NCBI RefSeq assembly: GCF_037392515.1
Contig: NC_090288.1
Coordinates: forward strand, 1,054,001 to 1,118,000
Length of the DNA: 64,000 nt
Direction of reading: 5' to 3'
DNA from: Haliotis asinina
Lineage: Eukaryota > Mollusca > Gastropoda > Lepetellida > Haliotidae
Shown here: positions 10,656-23,452 of the stretch, in pieces
Layout of the letters: every line of letters starts with the position of its first letter
Position numbering within the stretch: the stretch's first letter is position 1
The notes under the pieces: generated by a model
Database searches by the model: none
What the model saw: the letters and a program-made list of their open reading frames with translations, nothing else
Told to the model about the DNA's origin: nothing
Position numbers and translations under genes: made by a program

Positions 10656-12419
10656 TTACTCTGAGTCGAAAGCGTCAGCAAACTCCTTCTCCAGTACATT
10701 TTGCAAATCTGGGTCTGAAAAGAAATATTAGGCACAGATTACAATATACACAGACAACTATAGTTCAGCCATACTTCAAATCCAATCTTGCAGTCCCGAG
10801 GACTGGTTGTAGATGCTTCCTGATTACGATCCTCGGTCTGTTTTCACTGTAGCACATGTTTTCATGTTTTTGATAGAATGTAATCTAAGTAGAACACTGT
10901 TAATATCAGCTTTAGACTTCACTTGAATATGAACATTTCAAGTTAATGTTATGTGCAACAACGTATACAATTTTATCTGTAATGTTCGATTGTACAAAAC
11001 CAGTACAATTCAACTCGTTATGTCCGATTTACCTGAATCTATGGTCATGAAGTCATGGATGCTCCTCGAGAACTCCTCCAAACTCACATTTGAATCATCT
11101 GAAATTGTTGAAATGATCAGTCCAAATCTCTTCATTACTTAAGCATTATTTTCATGTTCACAATGAAATAACTTGTGATTAAAGTCAGGGTTACAGGGAC
11201 TGTATATATCGTCATTATGTGAACGGTGACTCAAGTTTACCGTTTTCATCAGCAAGTGAAAGTAGATCCTCGGCTGCCCGTCTCTCCATCAGTTCCTCAG
11301 CTTCTGATTGGTCAATATTGCCATCCTTGTTCTTATCGAGGTCGTCAATACTTCGCTTACCAACTAGGGCTCCTAAAAGCAAAGAACACACAAATATATT
11401 CTCGCGCAGTAGCAAAAGTTACAAAGCAATGGCATCACACAAACACAATGAGATTTTTTTCACATAAAAAGGCAAAACAAACACAAATTGCTACGGTTTG
11501 TTAAGACTGATAATAACAGGATTCTGTCCCTTGACTTTCAGTATTCTCTCAGAACAGATGAAACAGTACTTCCAAACACAGTAATTCATGTTTCAGAGTT
11601 GAGTCCTCAGTACAATGAAAACCGCCTATTTAACTGAACGTGTTTTCAAAGAAGCACAATTATAACTCATTCGATCACTCAAACACCCAAGAACATTATT
11701 TGTTTGTTAAATAAGACACCTGAATTTTGGCATTTCTTCATAAGCTAACTTGTTTCTTAGTCTAATGGTTCCATCTGTTTATCAGTCTCTTAGTGAACGG
11801 TCTTCAGTATGTTGTCGTTCAAATCCGTTGATGATGTTCACATTGAAAACAAAGGAGAAACACATAATGTGGACACTTTTTACTATTAAAAGTCATCACT
11901 TACTGAAAGGTACAGTGTATTAATAGCTTTCGACCTCTGAGACCTTTCAGAGTGATTTTGACGTCCAGTTACACATTTTGTAGATCCCGGATGGGACTCA
12001 AGGAGAGAAAATGCGATATAGCAAAACTAATGCATGCCAAAAATGTCCAAACTTTGATTACATTCTAAACGACGACGACCACCATTGTCTTCTGCTGTGC
12101 CTTGATTCTACTTATGGCAGAAATAAGTGTATCCCACATTATTACCACAGATAATCTTCAAATAAATGAACTGATGTCCTCAAGAAATATTGATATACTA
12201 AGAGGTATGAAGTCTTAAACATGTTTGTAGAACATCTTCCTGTACTGGCTTACCGACGGCTGGGTTGATGATGTGTTTGTATCGCCTGTAAACTCGGTAC
12301 ACCCGTCCAGCGGTTCGAAGTAAACGCCGGCCGCGGACCCTAAACCTGAATCTTCTCCAGGCGTCCGATTCCGACATCAGCACCACGGCCACAAGCAGGA
12401 GGACGAGGAACAGACGCAT
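10656..12419 (-). CDS. Cationic peptide / EF-hand precursor, copy A
   Basis: Coding exons on the minus strand: 12254-12419, 11241-11372, 11033-11098 and 10656-10714; introns of 881, 142 and 318 nt, all GT-AG and phase 1. The predicted protein has 140 residues: signal peptide 1-20, cationic peptide starting WRRFRFRVRGRR, Gly-Lys-Arg at 60-62, acidic EF-hand tail, end at FADAFDSE. Predicted protein is identical to copy B; both have Phe at residue 26 where C, D and E have Leu. See copy E for the fuller account. It has an AATAAA signal and the conserved upstream exon at about 12977. Looks intact. Confidence 0.85.
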
Positions 12420-12976
12420 TCTGGTCAGTTGATATTATCTGCTTGACATATAGATCATTGTGCAAATTACAAACGCAATCAATAGTGGAACACACTACTG
12501 ACAATATTTTTGTCTCTTATATCTGCCTTTAGAAGGATAACACGCTTATTATTCATCACAACTGTGTCAGACAATAATACCTTGAGATAATGACGTGAAA
12601 TACGAGATAGACCTTTATAGGTTTGTCATGGGCATGACTGATATACTCTCTTGTTTGTAACTTCTTTTTTTGATTTATGAAGGGGACGCTTATATGGATA
12701 CAGTAGGCAATTGAAATGGCATTTAAAATATCAGCTCTCTAAAGTTCTAAATTGTGAAAATGCTCCATTTTAACCATTATAATGTCTCAGATGGCAACCA
12801 CCGCTGATTTCTGTACAAAAGAAGTGACTTTGTGTTTGTTGTCTGATGCAGTAGAAGAACCACTCCAGTGGCAATGTGGTGTGTCTTGATTTTGTTGGGA
12901 TAGGTCTGCTATGTAGTTAGGATGCTGCTGTTTAACTACAATCATCAAATCAAGAAATCATAGAAATGTTACTTAC

Positions 12977-13035
12977 CAAAATAGACGACGAAAAGAGTTT
13001 CTGCAGATTGTATGTATAAACCACACATATTTATG
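12977..13035 (-). promoter_or_regulatory. Putative TATA box and 5' non-coding exon, gene A
   Basis: On the minus strand CATAAATATG (13026-13035) is followed about 50 nt later by a consensus splice donor (exon end 12977, then GTAAGT). The block is kept in all five copies, which suggests a short untranslated first exon spliced to the exon with the start codon. The acceptor in front of the start codon is not clear by eye. Confidence 0.45.
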
Positions 13036-13678
13036 CCTGTATGGGTCAGAAACTCGTGAAAGGAAACAGGAAAATCACTTGAGATCTAAACGATAACATC
13101 TCACAAATAATGACGCTTGATTGGACAACATGTTGGGTATCTCTACCATCGTTACAAGAAACAGCTGGGAGAGATGGATGTCAATGGGGAATATTGATTT
13201 AACACAGTTATTGCCATACTGACGTGTTATTTAGTTCTTTGGAAATGATATTTTAACACGTTTACCACCAGATGGCAAGATAGGTGAATAACGACCACTC
13301 GGATGTTGTTGGCGTCAGCAGTTTGTGACGGCAACAGCGAAACACATGTTCCTACTCTGCCTGTAATGGCAACACAAGCCCACCATGGTGCTAATCGCGC
13401 CTTTTTGCTAATAAACATTTTCTTTCAAACCTACCTTACTTTTACTCTCTAAAATTGCTAGTATTTTCCCTAGTACTTCAGCCATTATTTATTCTTTGTT
13501 TCAAAAACTTGACGAGTTGATCAGTTTGATTTTCAGTGATCCATTCCAATGATGTTCAAAGTTACTTTTCCTTTAAGACCATTTAAGACTGCGTATTCCT
13601 TCGCACTGACGTTCTGCAATCAATTATTTTTCACTTCAAGTTTGAATAAAGTAACAAGAAGCAAAACAAAATTTCGAA
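13036..13678. other. Upstream DNA of gene A
   Basis: About 640 bp conserved among copies A, B, C and E, up to the target duplication of the LINE. It contains a 63-codon frame (13227-13418, minus) also open in B, C and E, but its conservation does not exceed that of the surrounding non-coding bases. Most likely promoter-proximal DNA. Confidence 0.5.
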
Positions 13679-14276
13679 TTTGGAAAAAGAGTGAGTGAGT
13701 GAGTTAAAATTTAACGTCACACCGGCAATATTGCAGCCATATAGTGACGAGAAATGTTGCAGATGCACACAAAAAATACAAGTAATTAAAGAACCAGTCA
13801 TCGACGGACTGTAAAATAAAAATTGGCTATTGATCACCAACAACTGAAGGTAGATCACCATACTAGGGGCCATGGGGACTCACAGTACCTTAGCTACCTG
13901 CATGATCCCTATTTGGATTTACACCATCCCTTCACCTATTGGCGATTGTATGCAAGTTTAGCCACGAATTAAAATGACAATAATATTACATCTAAAAGTG
14001 TGGAAGATTAAATTTTACGTTAAATGTTTTGGGACTTACCTACCCTCTCAGGAGGACAATAATTTTACGGTACTTCAACCTCCCTTGAGGGTACTGCCAC
14101 TACCCAGTTATTAATTTAAAGTTCCAATCATAAAATACTGATCTATTTACTAATCAGTCAACAAATCCAATTCTTTTAAAAATCCAATAATTAAATGAGA
14201 ACTTATATTGTTAAAAAAATCCTTCATAGTTCGTGATTTAAAATAGGTATTCCTTGTGATGGAGTATTCAACACAG

Positions 14277-14935
14277 TCAAGCAGTCATCACGTGCCTGAC
14301 TGTGATTCTTTCATCACAAGGAACGCAGAACGGAGGATCCTCACCTTTCAGTAGGTAGTTGTGGGTACATCTGGTGTGGCCAATATGACATCGTCGCGTG
14401 ATGACCTCTTCAAATCTGGACTGACAACCCAAGTAGGTATAACCGATATAGGGTTTTATTTCATCTAATTTATTTATACCTACTTGAGTGTCCCACCTCT
14501 TCTGCATCAGATCATGCATGTAACATCTAATAGTAGCTTTATAATCAGTGTAGGGAAAAAGAAGTGGTGTCACGGATGTGCTGTGTGCTGCCTTGACAGC
14601 AAGGTCAGCCAGTGTGTTCCCAGAAATGCGTACGTGGTTAGGTAACCAACAAAAGACGATGTCGCATTGGCAAGATCATTATACAATTCATTGATTTCTA
14701 TTAAAAGTGGATGTTTTTAAGGCAAGAAAGAGAGTCTGAATAGATTACATATTGTTTTGTTTAGGGTGTTTTTTATTTAAGAGCCATCAATATGGCGTTA
14801 GCTTCTGCAGTGAATATAGAACTGTTCTGTGGTAATCTAGAAGATATTGTTCTGGATCCAATGACAGTGGCACAAGCAACTGCGCCACCGTCCTTGGACC
14901 CATCTGTAAATAAGGATTTGTAGTATTTATTTTTT
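14277..14935 (-). pseudogene. RNase H domain and 3' end of LINE ORF2 (unit 2)
   Basis: The minus strand encodes an RNase H with the late motif WLPNHVRISGNTLADLAVKA and an upstream AEANAIL motif, followed by a C-terminal Cys-rich stretch (CHIGHT, then CTHNYLLKGEDPPFCVPC). RNase H downstream of RT is the mark of the I group of LINEs. The same region is at 29854-30500 and 57183-57790. The frame is interrupted between the motifs, so this copy is dead. Confidence 0.75.
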
Positions 14936-15236
14936 AATTGAATATATTCTTGTTTGTATTGTAGTTTATTTGTTTCTGATTTCTTAAAAATAGTTCAAGT
15001 TAAATCGATTTGTGCCCTAACCAATTGCCAAGGGGGAGAAGAAAGAAGACGGGAAGGAGATATATTTTTCATATCAATGCCGGCAGCAATAATAAATGGC
15101 TTAATCCTGAGCCCAAGAGGCGGAAGAAGAGAAGATTTCTTATTGTACAAATCCTCACAGAGAGGATTGAAGACACAGTCATATGCAGGATGTGACTCAT
15201 TGGAACATAGTTTTGTGATATACTGCAAAGATAATT

Positions 15237-15770
15237 TTATACGGCGTTGGTCAAGAGATGGCTCATCAGCCTCGACATAAGGCTGTCAACTGTCGAAGTT
15301 CTGAAAGATCCAAGACAAAATCTTAGACACTGGTGGTGCACGGAATCTAAAAGTTTAAGGTTGCTTTTGCAGGCTCCACCATATACGATGGAACCGTAAT
15401 CAAGTATAGATCGTACTAATGATCTGTATAATTGAAGGAGTGAATTTGAAACAACCTTTAACAAGTCCAGTGCCTTCAGGCATTTAGCTTTAAGGGATTT
15501 AATGTGTGGTATGAACGTTAAATGAGAATCGAAAATTAAGCCCCCAAATTTGGCCTCCTTTACAACTTTGATGGGAGTGCCATTTAAAGATAGTTCAGGG
15601 TCCGTATGTTGCTTATATTGTCTACAAAAGTGTATGCAATTAGTTTTGGATTTAGAAAATGTAAAGCCGTTTTCGAGACACCATTCATTTATTCTGTTTA
15701 GACACAACTGCAGTTGTCGTTCAATAGTGTGCATATTGTTACCACGAGAAGAAATATTAAAATCATCCAC
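15237..15770 (-). pseudogene. LINE reverse transcriptase, catalytic part and thumb (unit 2)
   Basis: A 177-codon frame that begins at the catalytic motif (VDD type, here DDFNISSRGN) and continues through the thumb (LNGTPIKVVKEAKFGGLIFD, SLLQLYRSLVRSILDYGS). The part with the conserved GVPQG motif is in another frame at 15793-15978. Same element as 13692-17773. Confidence 0.75.
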
Positions 15771-16111
15771 AAATAACGAGCCATCAATTGAATCATTTAA
15801 AACCTTTTAATAAACTGTTGATCGTAATACTAAATAAAACGACAGACAAACTACTACCTTGAGGGACACCCTGAACCTGATTGTAATGATCAGACCGGGT
15901 TGAACCCACTCGGACTTGAAATTGCCTGTCTTTTAAAAACTGTGGTATAAAAAGTGGCAAACGGCCTCTCAAAGACAAAGTCTTGTAAATCCTTTAAAAT
16001 ACCATGCTTCCAGGTCGGATCATAAGCTTTCTCGAGATCAAAGAAAATTGATACAGTATGTTGTTTCTTTACTATAGCATTTTAACAAAGGATTCTAAAC
16101 GTACCAAATGA

Positions 16112-17365
16112 TCAATAATATTTCGATTTTTTCCGGAAACCACATGGAATACTTGTAATAAGGTTGTTGGTTTCAAGATACCAAATTAAACGATTGTTTA
16201 CCATTCGTTCCATTGTTTTGCAGACACAGCTCGTTAGAGAAATTGGTCTGTAATTAGACGGAACAGAATGATCCCGTGAAGATTTTGGTATACGGATGAC
16301 AATGGCATTACGCCATGAAGATGGGACATCCCCCAAAGTCCATATAGTATCAAAAATGTGTAGAAGTGTTTCCAAACATGATTCTGGTAAATGCTTCAAG
16401 AGCTGATAGTGAATATTATCATCTCCTGTTGCTGTATCATGAGCTTGCTCAAGGGGAGTATGTAGCTCATGTGGTGAAAATAGTTCGTTGTAATCCTCAC
16501 CATTGTCTGACTTAAAATCAATTCTTTTCTTTTCTTCTTGTGTCTGGTATTTCTGAAACACAGGGACATAGTTGGTTGAAGAGGAATGCTTAGCGAGTGT
16601 TTCACCAAGCTTGCTGGCAATGTCAGCCTTACCTGTCAATAAAGAATCACCATCCTTGAGATGATAAACTGAAGATTTCGAACCTTTAACCTTGATACGT
16701 TGAATCATATTCCACACTTTTGAAATCGGTGCACGAGAACTGATTTTGGAAACATAGTTGCGCCAAGACTGACGTTTATTTTGTTTGAATGCACGTCGAG
16801 CCTTGGCATTTGAAAGTTTTACTTTGTCTAAATTATGGACTGTTGGATGTCGACGAAAGTGTTTTTCGGCTTTCTTCCTACACTTTCTGGCTTCTTTACA
16901 TTCATTGGTAAACCATGGTTTACGAATGTAAGGATTTGCAGAGGACTTAGCTATTGTGTGATCAGCTGTAGCATTGAGCTTATCTGAAAATAACTGAATG
17001 GGATCTTCGGTATTATTAAAATGGTCAGGAGTTAGATTTGAAGAACACAATACCTCATACAGTTGCCAGTTTGCTTTTTTAAAATTCCACCTAGATGACG
17101 ATGAATCAGCATGTGGGCTGATCACTTTCAGAACAGTGGGAAAATGATCGCTGCCACAAAGGACGTCATGAACTGGAGGGATATACAATAAACACAGAGT
17201 AAATACAATGTGCATAATCAACCGTACAGCAACAGCTTGGAGATTTGTCTTAAGAGGAATGGAGCTACTTATGGCATCCTGACGAATCAAAATAGAAGAT
17301 CCTCCTGAAGCCTTATCTCCCGCTGGAGAGAAGGAATCGTAACAGTTGTATCTTCTTAAAGCCAA
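16112..17365 (-). pseudogene. LINE ORF2 N-terminal piece with internal deletion, 417 codons
   Basis: The longest open frame in the window. It joins the endonuclease start (RRYNCYDSFSPAGDKASGG) directly to its end (VLCGSDHFPTVLKV), then runs through the linker (Lys/Arg-rich) to RT fingers (YRPISLTSCVCKTMERM, ending FRKKSKYY). About 92 residues with the endonuclease core present in the 33 kb copy are missing in frame. An open frame does not imply activity: the nuclease core and downstream catalytic RT are not in this frame. Confidence 0.75.
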
Positions 17366-17773
17366 GTCGTCAGTAGATTTAAGATACGTCTCTTGGAAAG
17401 AAACTGCTATGGGCTGAAAATCTTGGACTAATAATTGTACCTCATTGAAATTTTTCCTGAGTCCTCTGCAATTCCACTGAATGAGATATGAGCCGCTCGC
17501 TTTGGCTGAACTGGGGATCTAGGACATATAGAAAGGACCACTCCCATGCAAGATACAGTGTGAGGAAGTGATATCCATCTCAAGCGGTTCAAATGAATTA
17601 TGAACCGCCACAGGGGCTTCCAAAGTGGAAGGCACCTCCAAACGCATAAGCGTTTTAAGCTTTTTCTTTGAATGTTTCTTTTTATTTCTTGATAGTTGAC
17701 TTTTCTCATTTTCTTGGTCACTTGTAGAATGAAAGGCATGGACAGATAGCGATTCAGAGAGATCGTCCGTCTG

Positions 17774-18253
17774 AAAGGCGAAGTTTGTGAAGTTGTGAAG
17801 TTTCTTTTTTAACTCAGTGTATAGTGTTTTGATCATCTTCAAACAATCAGCCATGCATAATATGCATATTAACATACTTTTAATATATAAATTAGGAGTA
17901 ACCTGACTACTTCCCGCGGAGCTCAAATTTCATTTGTCACTATTATGTTATATTTTTTGCCCACATTGTATTTTGGGAGTCTCTTATTAGAAAACACAGG
18001 TATTGGCATGCAGGTATACCTTATTGCAATTCTTTCCACGTGCACATTTAAGATACCTCTTGTTTGTTAGATATGAATGTCTAACCTGAAAATAATCAGT
18101 CATAATTGGAGAAGCCTACAAAATAATTTTAAACGAAAAAAGCCTTCGAATTTCCTAGAAAGAAAAGGCAAACATATATTGTTTTTTATAAGATGTGCAC
18201 TTCATGTCAAAACAAATTAAAACAGTTAAACAACAGTGGAGTTTTAACGCATA
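17774..18253. other. Junction DNA between two LINEs (unit 2)
   Basis: Counterpart of 2233-2712. AT-rich, no gene seen. Confidence 0.4.
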
Positions 18254-19448
18254 CTATGTTAGTTCATGTACAATGACGCTAGAGGTACTGCAATATTATT
18301 TAACAACAACTTGGGTTTGAAGGTTCTAGAAAATAAATACGATAAATGTGGTAATTATGTCCCCCTCAGAATCTTGGTAAAAGATATATGCTACACAATT
18401 ATTAACATTTATGGCCCAAACAAAGATTCTCCAGGTTTCTATGACCATATTGAAAACATTATCAAAGATTGTGATAGTGACGAAATATGTCTGTGTGGTG
18501 ATTTCAACATTGTTATGGACCCACAAAAAGATATATGTAATTACAAAAATATTAACAACCCTTTTAGAAATGATTGACTATTTTGATCTAAGACGCGTGG
18601 AGAGAAAAGAATCCAGATTCCACAAGATATACTTGGCGACAACATACACCATTAAAACAAGCCCTGGTTGTTTTTTCCGTCTTGTCATACAATGTATATC
18701 CCCCCCGTGGATAAATGTGAAATAACACCTAGCATTGAATTTGACCATTCTGTTGCTGAGTTAATACTAAAATCTTTTGAACTACCACGTGGTAGAGTTT
18801 TTGGAAATTCAACCATTCATTATTGTACGACAGAACACATGTGGATATGATTAAAGAAACCATAAAATAAAATAAAACGGAAGTTGATCTTGGAAAAGAA
18901 CTAAGTTATCTGGAAATAAGCCTAGATAAAGTAGACAGCCAAAATGATAAGACTAGTTTGTTGGATACCATCAATGATATTTAATTAAGGTTAGATGGAA
19001 TTCAGTATAGTAAAATACAAGGAATGCTGACAAGGTCAAAAGCTAAGTGGATTGAAAAGGGAGAAATCCCCACAAAATACTTCTTGAAACTAGAATCGAG
19101 GAATTTCCTAAATAAATCCTTTACAGAAATCGAAAAACCAGACGGATCTCGGCTTACAGATAATGAAAGTATTATAAATGAAACTAAAACGTTAATACAG
19201 AAAACTTTACCAATCCGAAGGTGTTCTCCAAATTGATTGAAACGAAGTTTATGAAAGATGCAATGTACCTAAATTAAATGAAACTCAAAAACAAACTTTA
19301 GAAGGAAAATTGACCATAGCCGAACTAACAAAAGCGCTTAAAGAAATGAAAAACGAAACGAGTCCTGGTCCTGAAGATTTTACATCGGAATTTTAAATTT
19401 CTTTTCTAAAATATGGGTATAATTCTATTTAATTCACTAAATGATGCC
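18254..19448 (+). mobile_element. L1-like LINE, 5' part (unit 2)
   Basis: Copy of 2713-3908 with the same endonuclease (18266-18574) and linker (19024-19233) frames. Interrupted at 19449 by the Polinton-like element after GATGCC at 19443-19448. Confidence 0.75.
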
Positions 19449-19548
19449 TGTTTTATACCGGCTCGAATAGTCCAAAAATCGGCCATGTTGGTTCTGACGT
19501 CATCAAACACCTGCGTGACCTCATTTCGTCAATGGCCTTGGAGAACAC
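19449..19548. repeat. Terminal inverted repeat, left (unit 2)
   Basis: Pairs with 24337-24436; starts TGTTTTATACCGGCTC. Confidence 0.85.
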
Positions 19549-20918
19549 CAGCGTGTTGACTCATTGAAGCCCGTGGGAAACGGGTTCGGAGGGTGAATGA
19601 CTGTGGGGTGACACATCTGGGACTGACTGGGGTTCAATGACGGTGCACCCGTGGGAAACTGACATCACGCCAACGAACACCTGTGTGACCTCATCAGTCT
19701 AGACGTCTGACGTGGTTGGTGACTCATTGGGGTTGACACCCCCGAGGTGGCTCACTGAGGTCGATGAGCGGGCACCCGTGGGAAACTGGCATCACGTCAT
19801 CGAACACCTGCGTGACCTCATTTTCACTGAACACCGTGGTGGTGGCCTCGTGGAAACCGGCATGACACATCACGCCATGACATCACCCCATTCTTTTGGA
19901 CCAATCAGCAAGTATCAATACTTACTGGTTTACAAACCAGTTTCATCCGGTTTTTATTTGAACACCGCTGACAATAATCACTTGACTTGTCTTTACACCA
20001 TGTTTACATGTTTCCATACTCAATCACCTTTTCTGTCGCATATCTCATTGTGAGCGACGTTGAGGCATGGTGCACTCTCAGTCTGCAGCCGAGAGAGCTC
20101 ACTCAACCAAGGCGTCATATGATATCTCCTCAAACTGTTCTCTCTCATGTTATATTTTCTCCCTGCTGTGGTTTGTTTGGATCCATACACATTCAGAGAT
20201 GAAACATACACATATGTAAATAGTTCGCAGGCTTAAGGACACATTTGCCATACTACATGTTTAAACGAATCAAAATGACTTACTGTTATGCCATGGTTAC
20301 TTTCCGTATCTTGCCAGGGAATGCCAACATGCCAAAATTTCATACTAAACCAGTGTATCCAATGCGGGAGGTGCGAGTTTAAGGATGATATTGACATGTA
20401 AAACCCAAACCTCATATGTTTGTGATTGTATGGAATGAATCAACCACCAAAGCACATGAGATGAAAATACACATCTGTGTATCTCTCAGTCACCGCCACA
20501 TATTAGCGCCAACAAGTCTTGGTGAGACTGGCACAAGTCTCTAATAAGTTTCATCAGAAACCGTCCATGCACTGCCACGCGCTAGACTAGCTAGACAGTA
20601 TTGCCATACAATTACAAGTTTCAACGGGTTTAACCTTTAGGGTCGGCTTAAAGCAATGCTAGGCTGCATTTAAACACGTGGTGATCCACATTGCTCTAGC
20701 GAGGAGGGGCTATCATGTCTCTGTCGACTGTTACACTGGTGACAGCATTGAGTGTATGCGTACGAGGCCGTTGACAGCGTTACTATGATGGAATTATGAA
20801 CTTGCTCTGGCTAAATAGGATTGAATGAATGCCTCGTGATAAGACATTTTAAAACAAACATAAATTATAATTTGAATATACTCATATAGTGATGTACAGC
20901 TTTTGTTCTAACTTTAAA

Positions 20919-21145
20919 ACCCATGCTTGCCATAAAAGGTTACTGCTTGTCGTAAGAGGTGACTAACAGGATCAGGTGGTCAGGCTCGCTGACTTGGTTG
21001 ACACATGTCATCGGTTCCAATTTGTGCAGATTGATGCTCATGTCGTTGATCACTGGATTGTCTGGTCCAGACTAGATTAATTACAGACCGCCGCCATATA
21101 GCTGGAATATTGCTGAGTGCGGCGTATAACTAAACTCACTCACTT
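20919..21145. mobile_element. SINE-like repeat (unit 2 copy)
   Basis: Duplicate of 5379-5605 with very few differences, carried along in the segmental duplication. Confidence 0.65.
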
Positions 21146-21407
21146 GTTCTAACTTTGCTGCGCTTTGTACGTGCGCTTCCTTAGACTTCCATCAGGAAAG
21201 TTTTAAAGTGTAGGACAACACATTGGAGTAAATAGTTGCATGATCCCATGCTCAATGGACAACTCAATGGGAGCATCCACTTGGCACACACCTTCTGACT
21301 AAAAGTGGGTACCACACATTAAGAAACACAAAAGGTATATAGATTTCATGGTTTATTAGCTCTGTTTTCAAATGAGTAAAACTATGGGATAGGAGCAAGC
21401 CCCATGT

Positions 21408-21430
21408 TCATCATCATCACCATCAACACC

Positions 21431-21500
<70 letters not shown>
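21408..21500. repeat. (ATC)n microsatellite (unit 2)
   Basis: Counterpart of 5868-5982, shorter by about 20 bp. Confidence 0.95.
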
Positions 21501-21501
<1 letters not shown>

Positions 21502-22276
21502 CAGTCAACCCTTCCACCCAAGCCTTGTATTTGTACAGTTTGGAAAACACATCATGATACATATTATTGCTATCTTTTACTTCTGTTTATATTCCGTGTG
21601 TTTTTGGACCCCACTGCATATGAAACAAATAAGTAATAAAGCGAGCATACGTCTCCTTAAACGCGATCCAGGTTAATTTTTTCAGTCTGGTTTGGATTAC
21701 ATCCTCGCTAAAACCTCTTTTCGTGTACAGCTGGCGTTTCTCATCCAGTACATCTCTATTCAGCTCACGTGTATGTGAATCCATTTGTCGGATACCTTGC
21801 TCTTCGAGATCAGCCATCTTATTTTTCCAGTTGTTGACATTGCTTAATGATTCATCATCATCATAATCATCCTGTTCCAGTTCAGGACATTGCTTGTCGT
21901 GTAAATGTCATTGTAAGTTATGGTTAATGCTAAACACTTCACCACAATAGTTACATTCTGACAGAGGATGTGGTCTCTTCACAGAGCTGTCCTCCTCCCA
22001 TTTCCTTTTAACTTGGGGTATTTCAGGAGTGCCCCCATTGGACTTTTCATGACACCAGTTCCGCCTGTGTTTTTGCAAATCAGAAGGATCTTGAGACATG
22101 AGTCCGCAGTCATCACAAGATGGCATGGCTGAGAGCTGTTCTTCACACGTCTGCTCACAATGAACGTCGAACTCTGACTGAATCGTCCTAGCTTGGAGGT
22201 TTCCTCTTAAACTGAACGCATTAGGACAAAGTCGCAAATGGGGAGGTGTTTGGGGTTTTAGATCAACCGGCAAGTG

Positions 22277-22777
22277 TCAATACGGGTTCTGAGTTACCTT
22301 CTGAAACTGGTCCATGAAATATTTATAGTTTCCTGGATACATCTGTCTCGCCAAAGTCGTTATGGGTTGTTGATCAATAGGATTATTGAACAGACGTAGA
22401 TAATGACAGTTCCTTCGTTGTGTGGGATCCTTACTGTAATACATGTTTTGGTTCAAGGCAATTACTGAGAGATTCCGATGATGACTTCCTTCCGTAAACA
22501 GATCTGTAATACGTGGATCTTTGCTGACTATGGACACTAAGTCATCAGGCACAACGACATTCACTACCTGGGGGTCCAGAAACGCATCCTTTTCCAGAAG
22601 AATACCTTGATGGAATTCAACGTAGGGAAAAACACGACTTTGAACGACATTATACAAGGGTTGCCATCGTTTGTAGAGCCATAGAATACGTTCAGGATAA
22701 GATTTAATGTTCATCCGTTCTAGAAGCTGCTTCACCAAGTAGGTTTTTCCACAGTAGGTCGACCCAGAGACGATCAT
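22277..22777 (-). pseudogene. Packaging-ATPase remnant (unit 2 copy)
   Basis: Same P-loop, DDL, SHHRNLS and FNNP motifs as the unit 1 copy at 6777-7244. Part of the fossil element 19449-24436. Confidence 0.75.
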
Positions 22778-22816
22778 GGTAAATGGGTGTCACAACCTAC
22801 ATTCATCACCCACATG

Positions 22817-22914
22817 GAGTTTCTGCTGCTTCTGCTTCTGCTGCTGCTTCTGCTTCTGATTCTGCTGTTGCTACTGCTGCTGCTGCTTCTGCTGTTGCTG
22901 CTGCTGCTGCTGCT
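22817..22914. repeat. CTG/CTT-rich microsatellite (unit 2)
   Basis: Counterpart of 7283-7391 with a different repeat count. Confidence 0.8.
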
Positions 22915-23452
22915 CTCCTGAATGTTTTGTTCGAATATGACGGGACAAGTCATGAGCCCAAACATATTGTTTGTAGCATACTGGACAGGAATACATGTTC
23001 ATGTGGTGACAGTCCCACTACAAATGACACATTTAGCCTTTTGTTTCTATTTAAAAATCTGTTTTCATTCGTTTTGTGGGCACTGCTTCCATGGTGTTTT
23101 CCCTATGGACGACACTTTTTTCGTTCAACTTGGCTTTCGCCTCTTGAACGACTTGTTGGTTTGGGAGACGTGAGAGCAAACGTGTCTGTAGAAGTGGTAA
23201 GTCCATCTTGACCTCTTGTTTCTCGTAATAGATGACATAATCATCTACATTCGTAAATGGACTGGGATAGCCCTTGGCCTGCAAGTAGTAATATTTGGTC
23301 CATTTCTTCATCCAGATAGGGTCTCCAGTATCTCCTGTCCATTTCCTTGTTGTAGTTGAATACTGAGAGATGAAGTGTCACTATCACGGGTCCACGACTA
23401 AATGAAGCTAGATTGCCCTTGTAGTCCTTTATATAGAACTCCCCTCGTGTTC

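Larger units (their letters stand above)
1..15541. repeat. Tandem segmental duplication, unit 1
   Basis: Seen: base 1 onward matches base 15543 onward almost exactly, with scattered single-base differences (about 1-2% in stretches compared by eye) and a few indels. The unit holds, in order, the 5' half of an I/Nimb-type LINE, an L1-like LINE split by a Polinton-like element, gene A and its upstream DNA, and the 3' half of the next LINE. The left edge lies outside the window, so the true breakpoint is not visible. It could be a recent tandem duplication or an assembly duplication of two haplotypes. Confidence 0.9.
13692..17773 (-). mobile_element. I/Nimb-type LINE, 5'-deleted (between units 1 and 2)
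   Basis: 3' end at 13692 with a (GAGT)n tail (minus-strand CTCA), next to TTTGGAAAAAGAG (13679-13691), the target-site sequence seen at the intact copies. Carries RNase H (about 14277-14935), RT (about 15237-16900), an endonuclease piece and an ORF1 C-terminal piece, where homology stops. It shares with unit 1 the loss of the endonuclease core, so that deletion predates the tandem duplication. Confidence 0.85.

Noticed and set aside
11215-11415. Conserved 66-codon frame starting MLLRENIFVCSLL and running into the EF-hand exon, in copies A, B, C and E
   Set aside because: The first 14 codons precede a clear splice acceptor and are not conserved in copy D; it is intron sequence read through into exon 2.
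13227-13418. 63-codon frame (M-F-I/V-S/A-K-K-A-R-L-A-P-W-W) upstream of genes A, B, C and E
   Set aside because: Open in four copies, but those copies are nearly identical throughout, it is broken in D, and it has no recognisable domain. Treated as promoter-proximal DNA.
21368-21562. Poly-Asp and poly-Ile frames over the ATC microsatellites (also 5865-6119)
   Set aside because: Simple translation of trinucleotide repeats.
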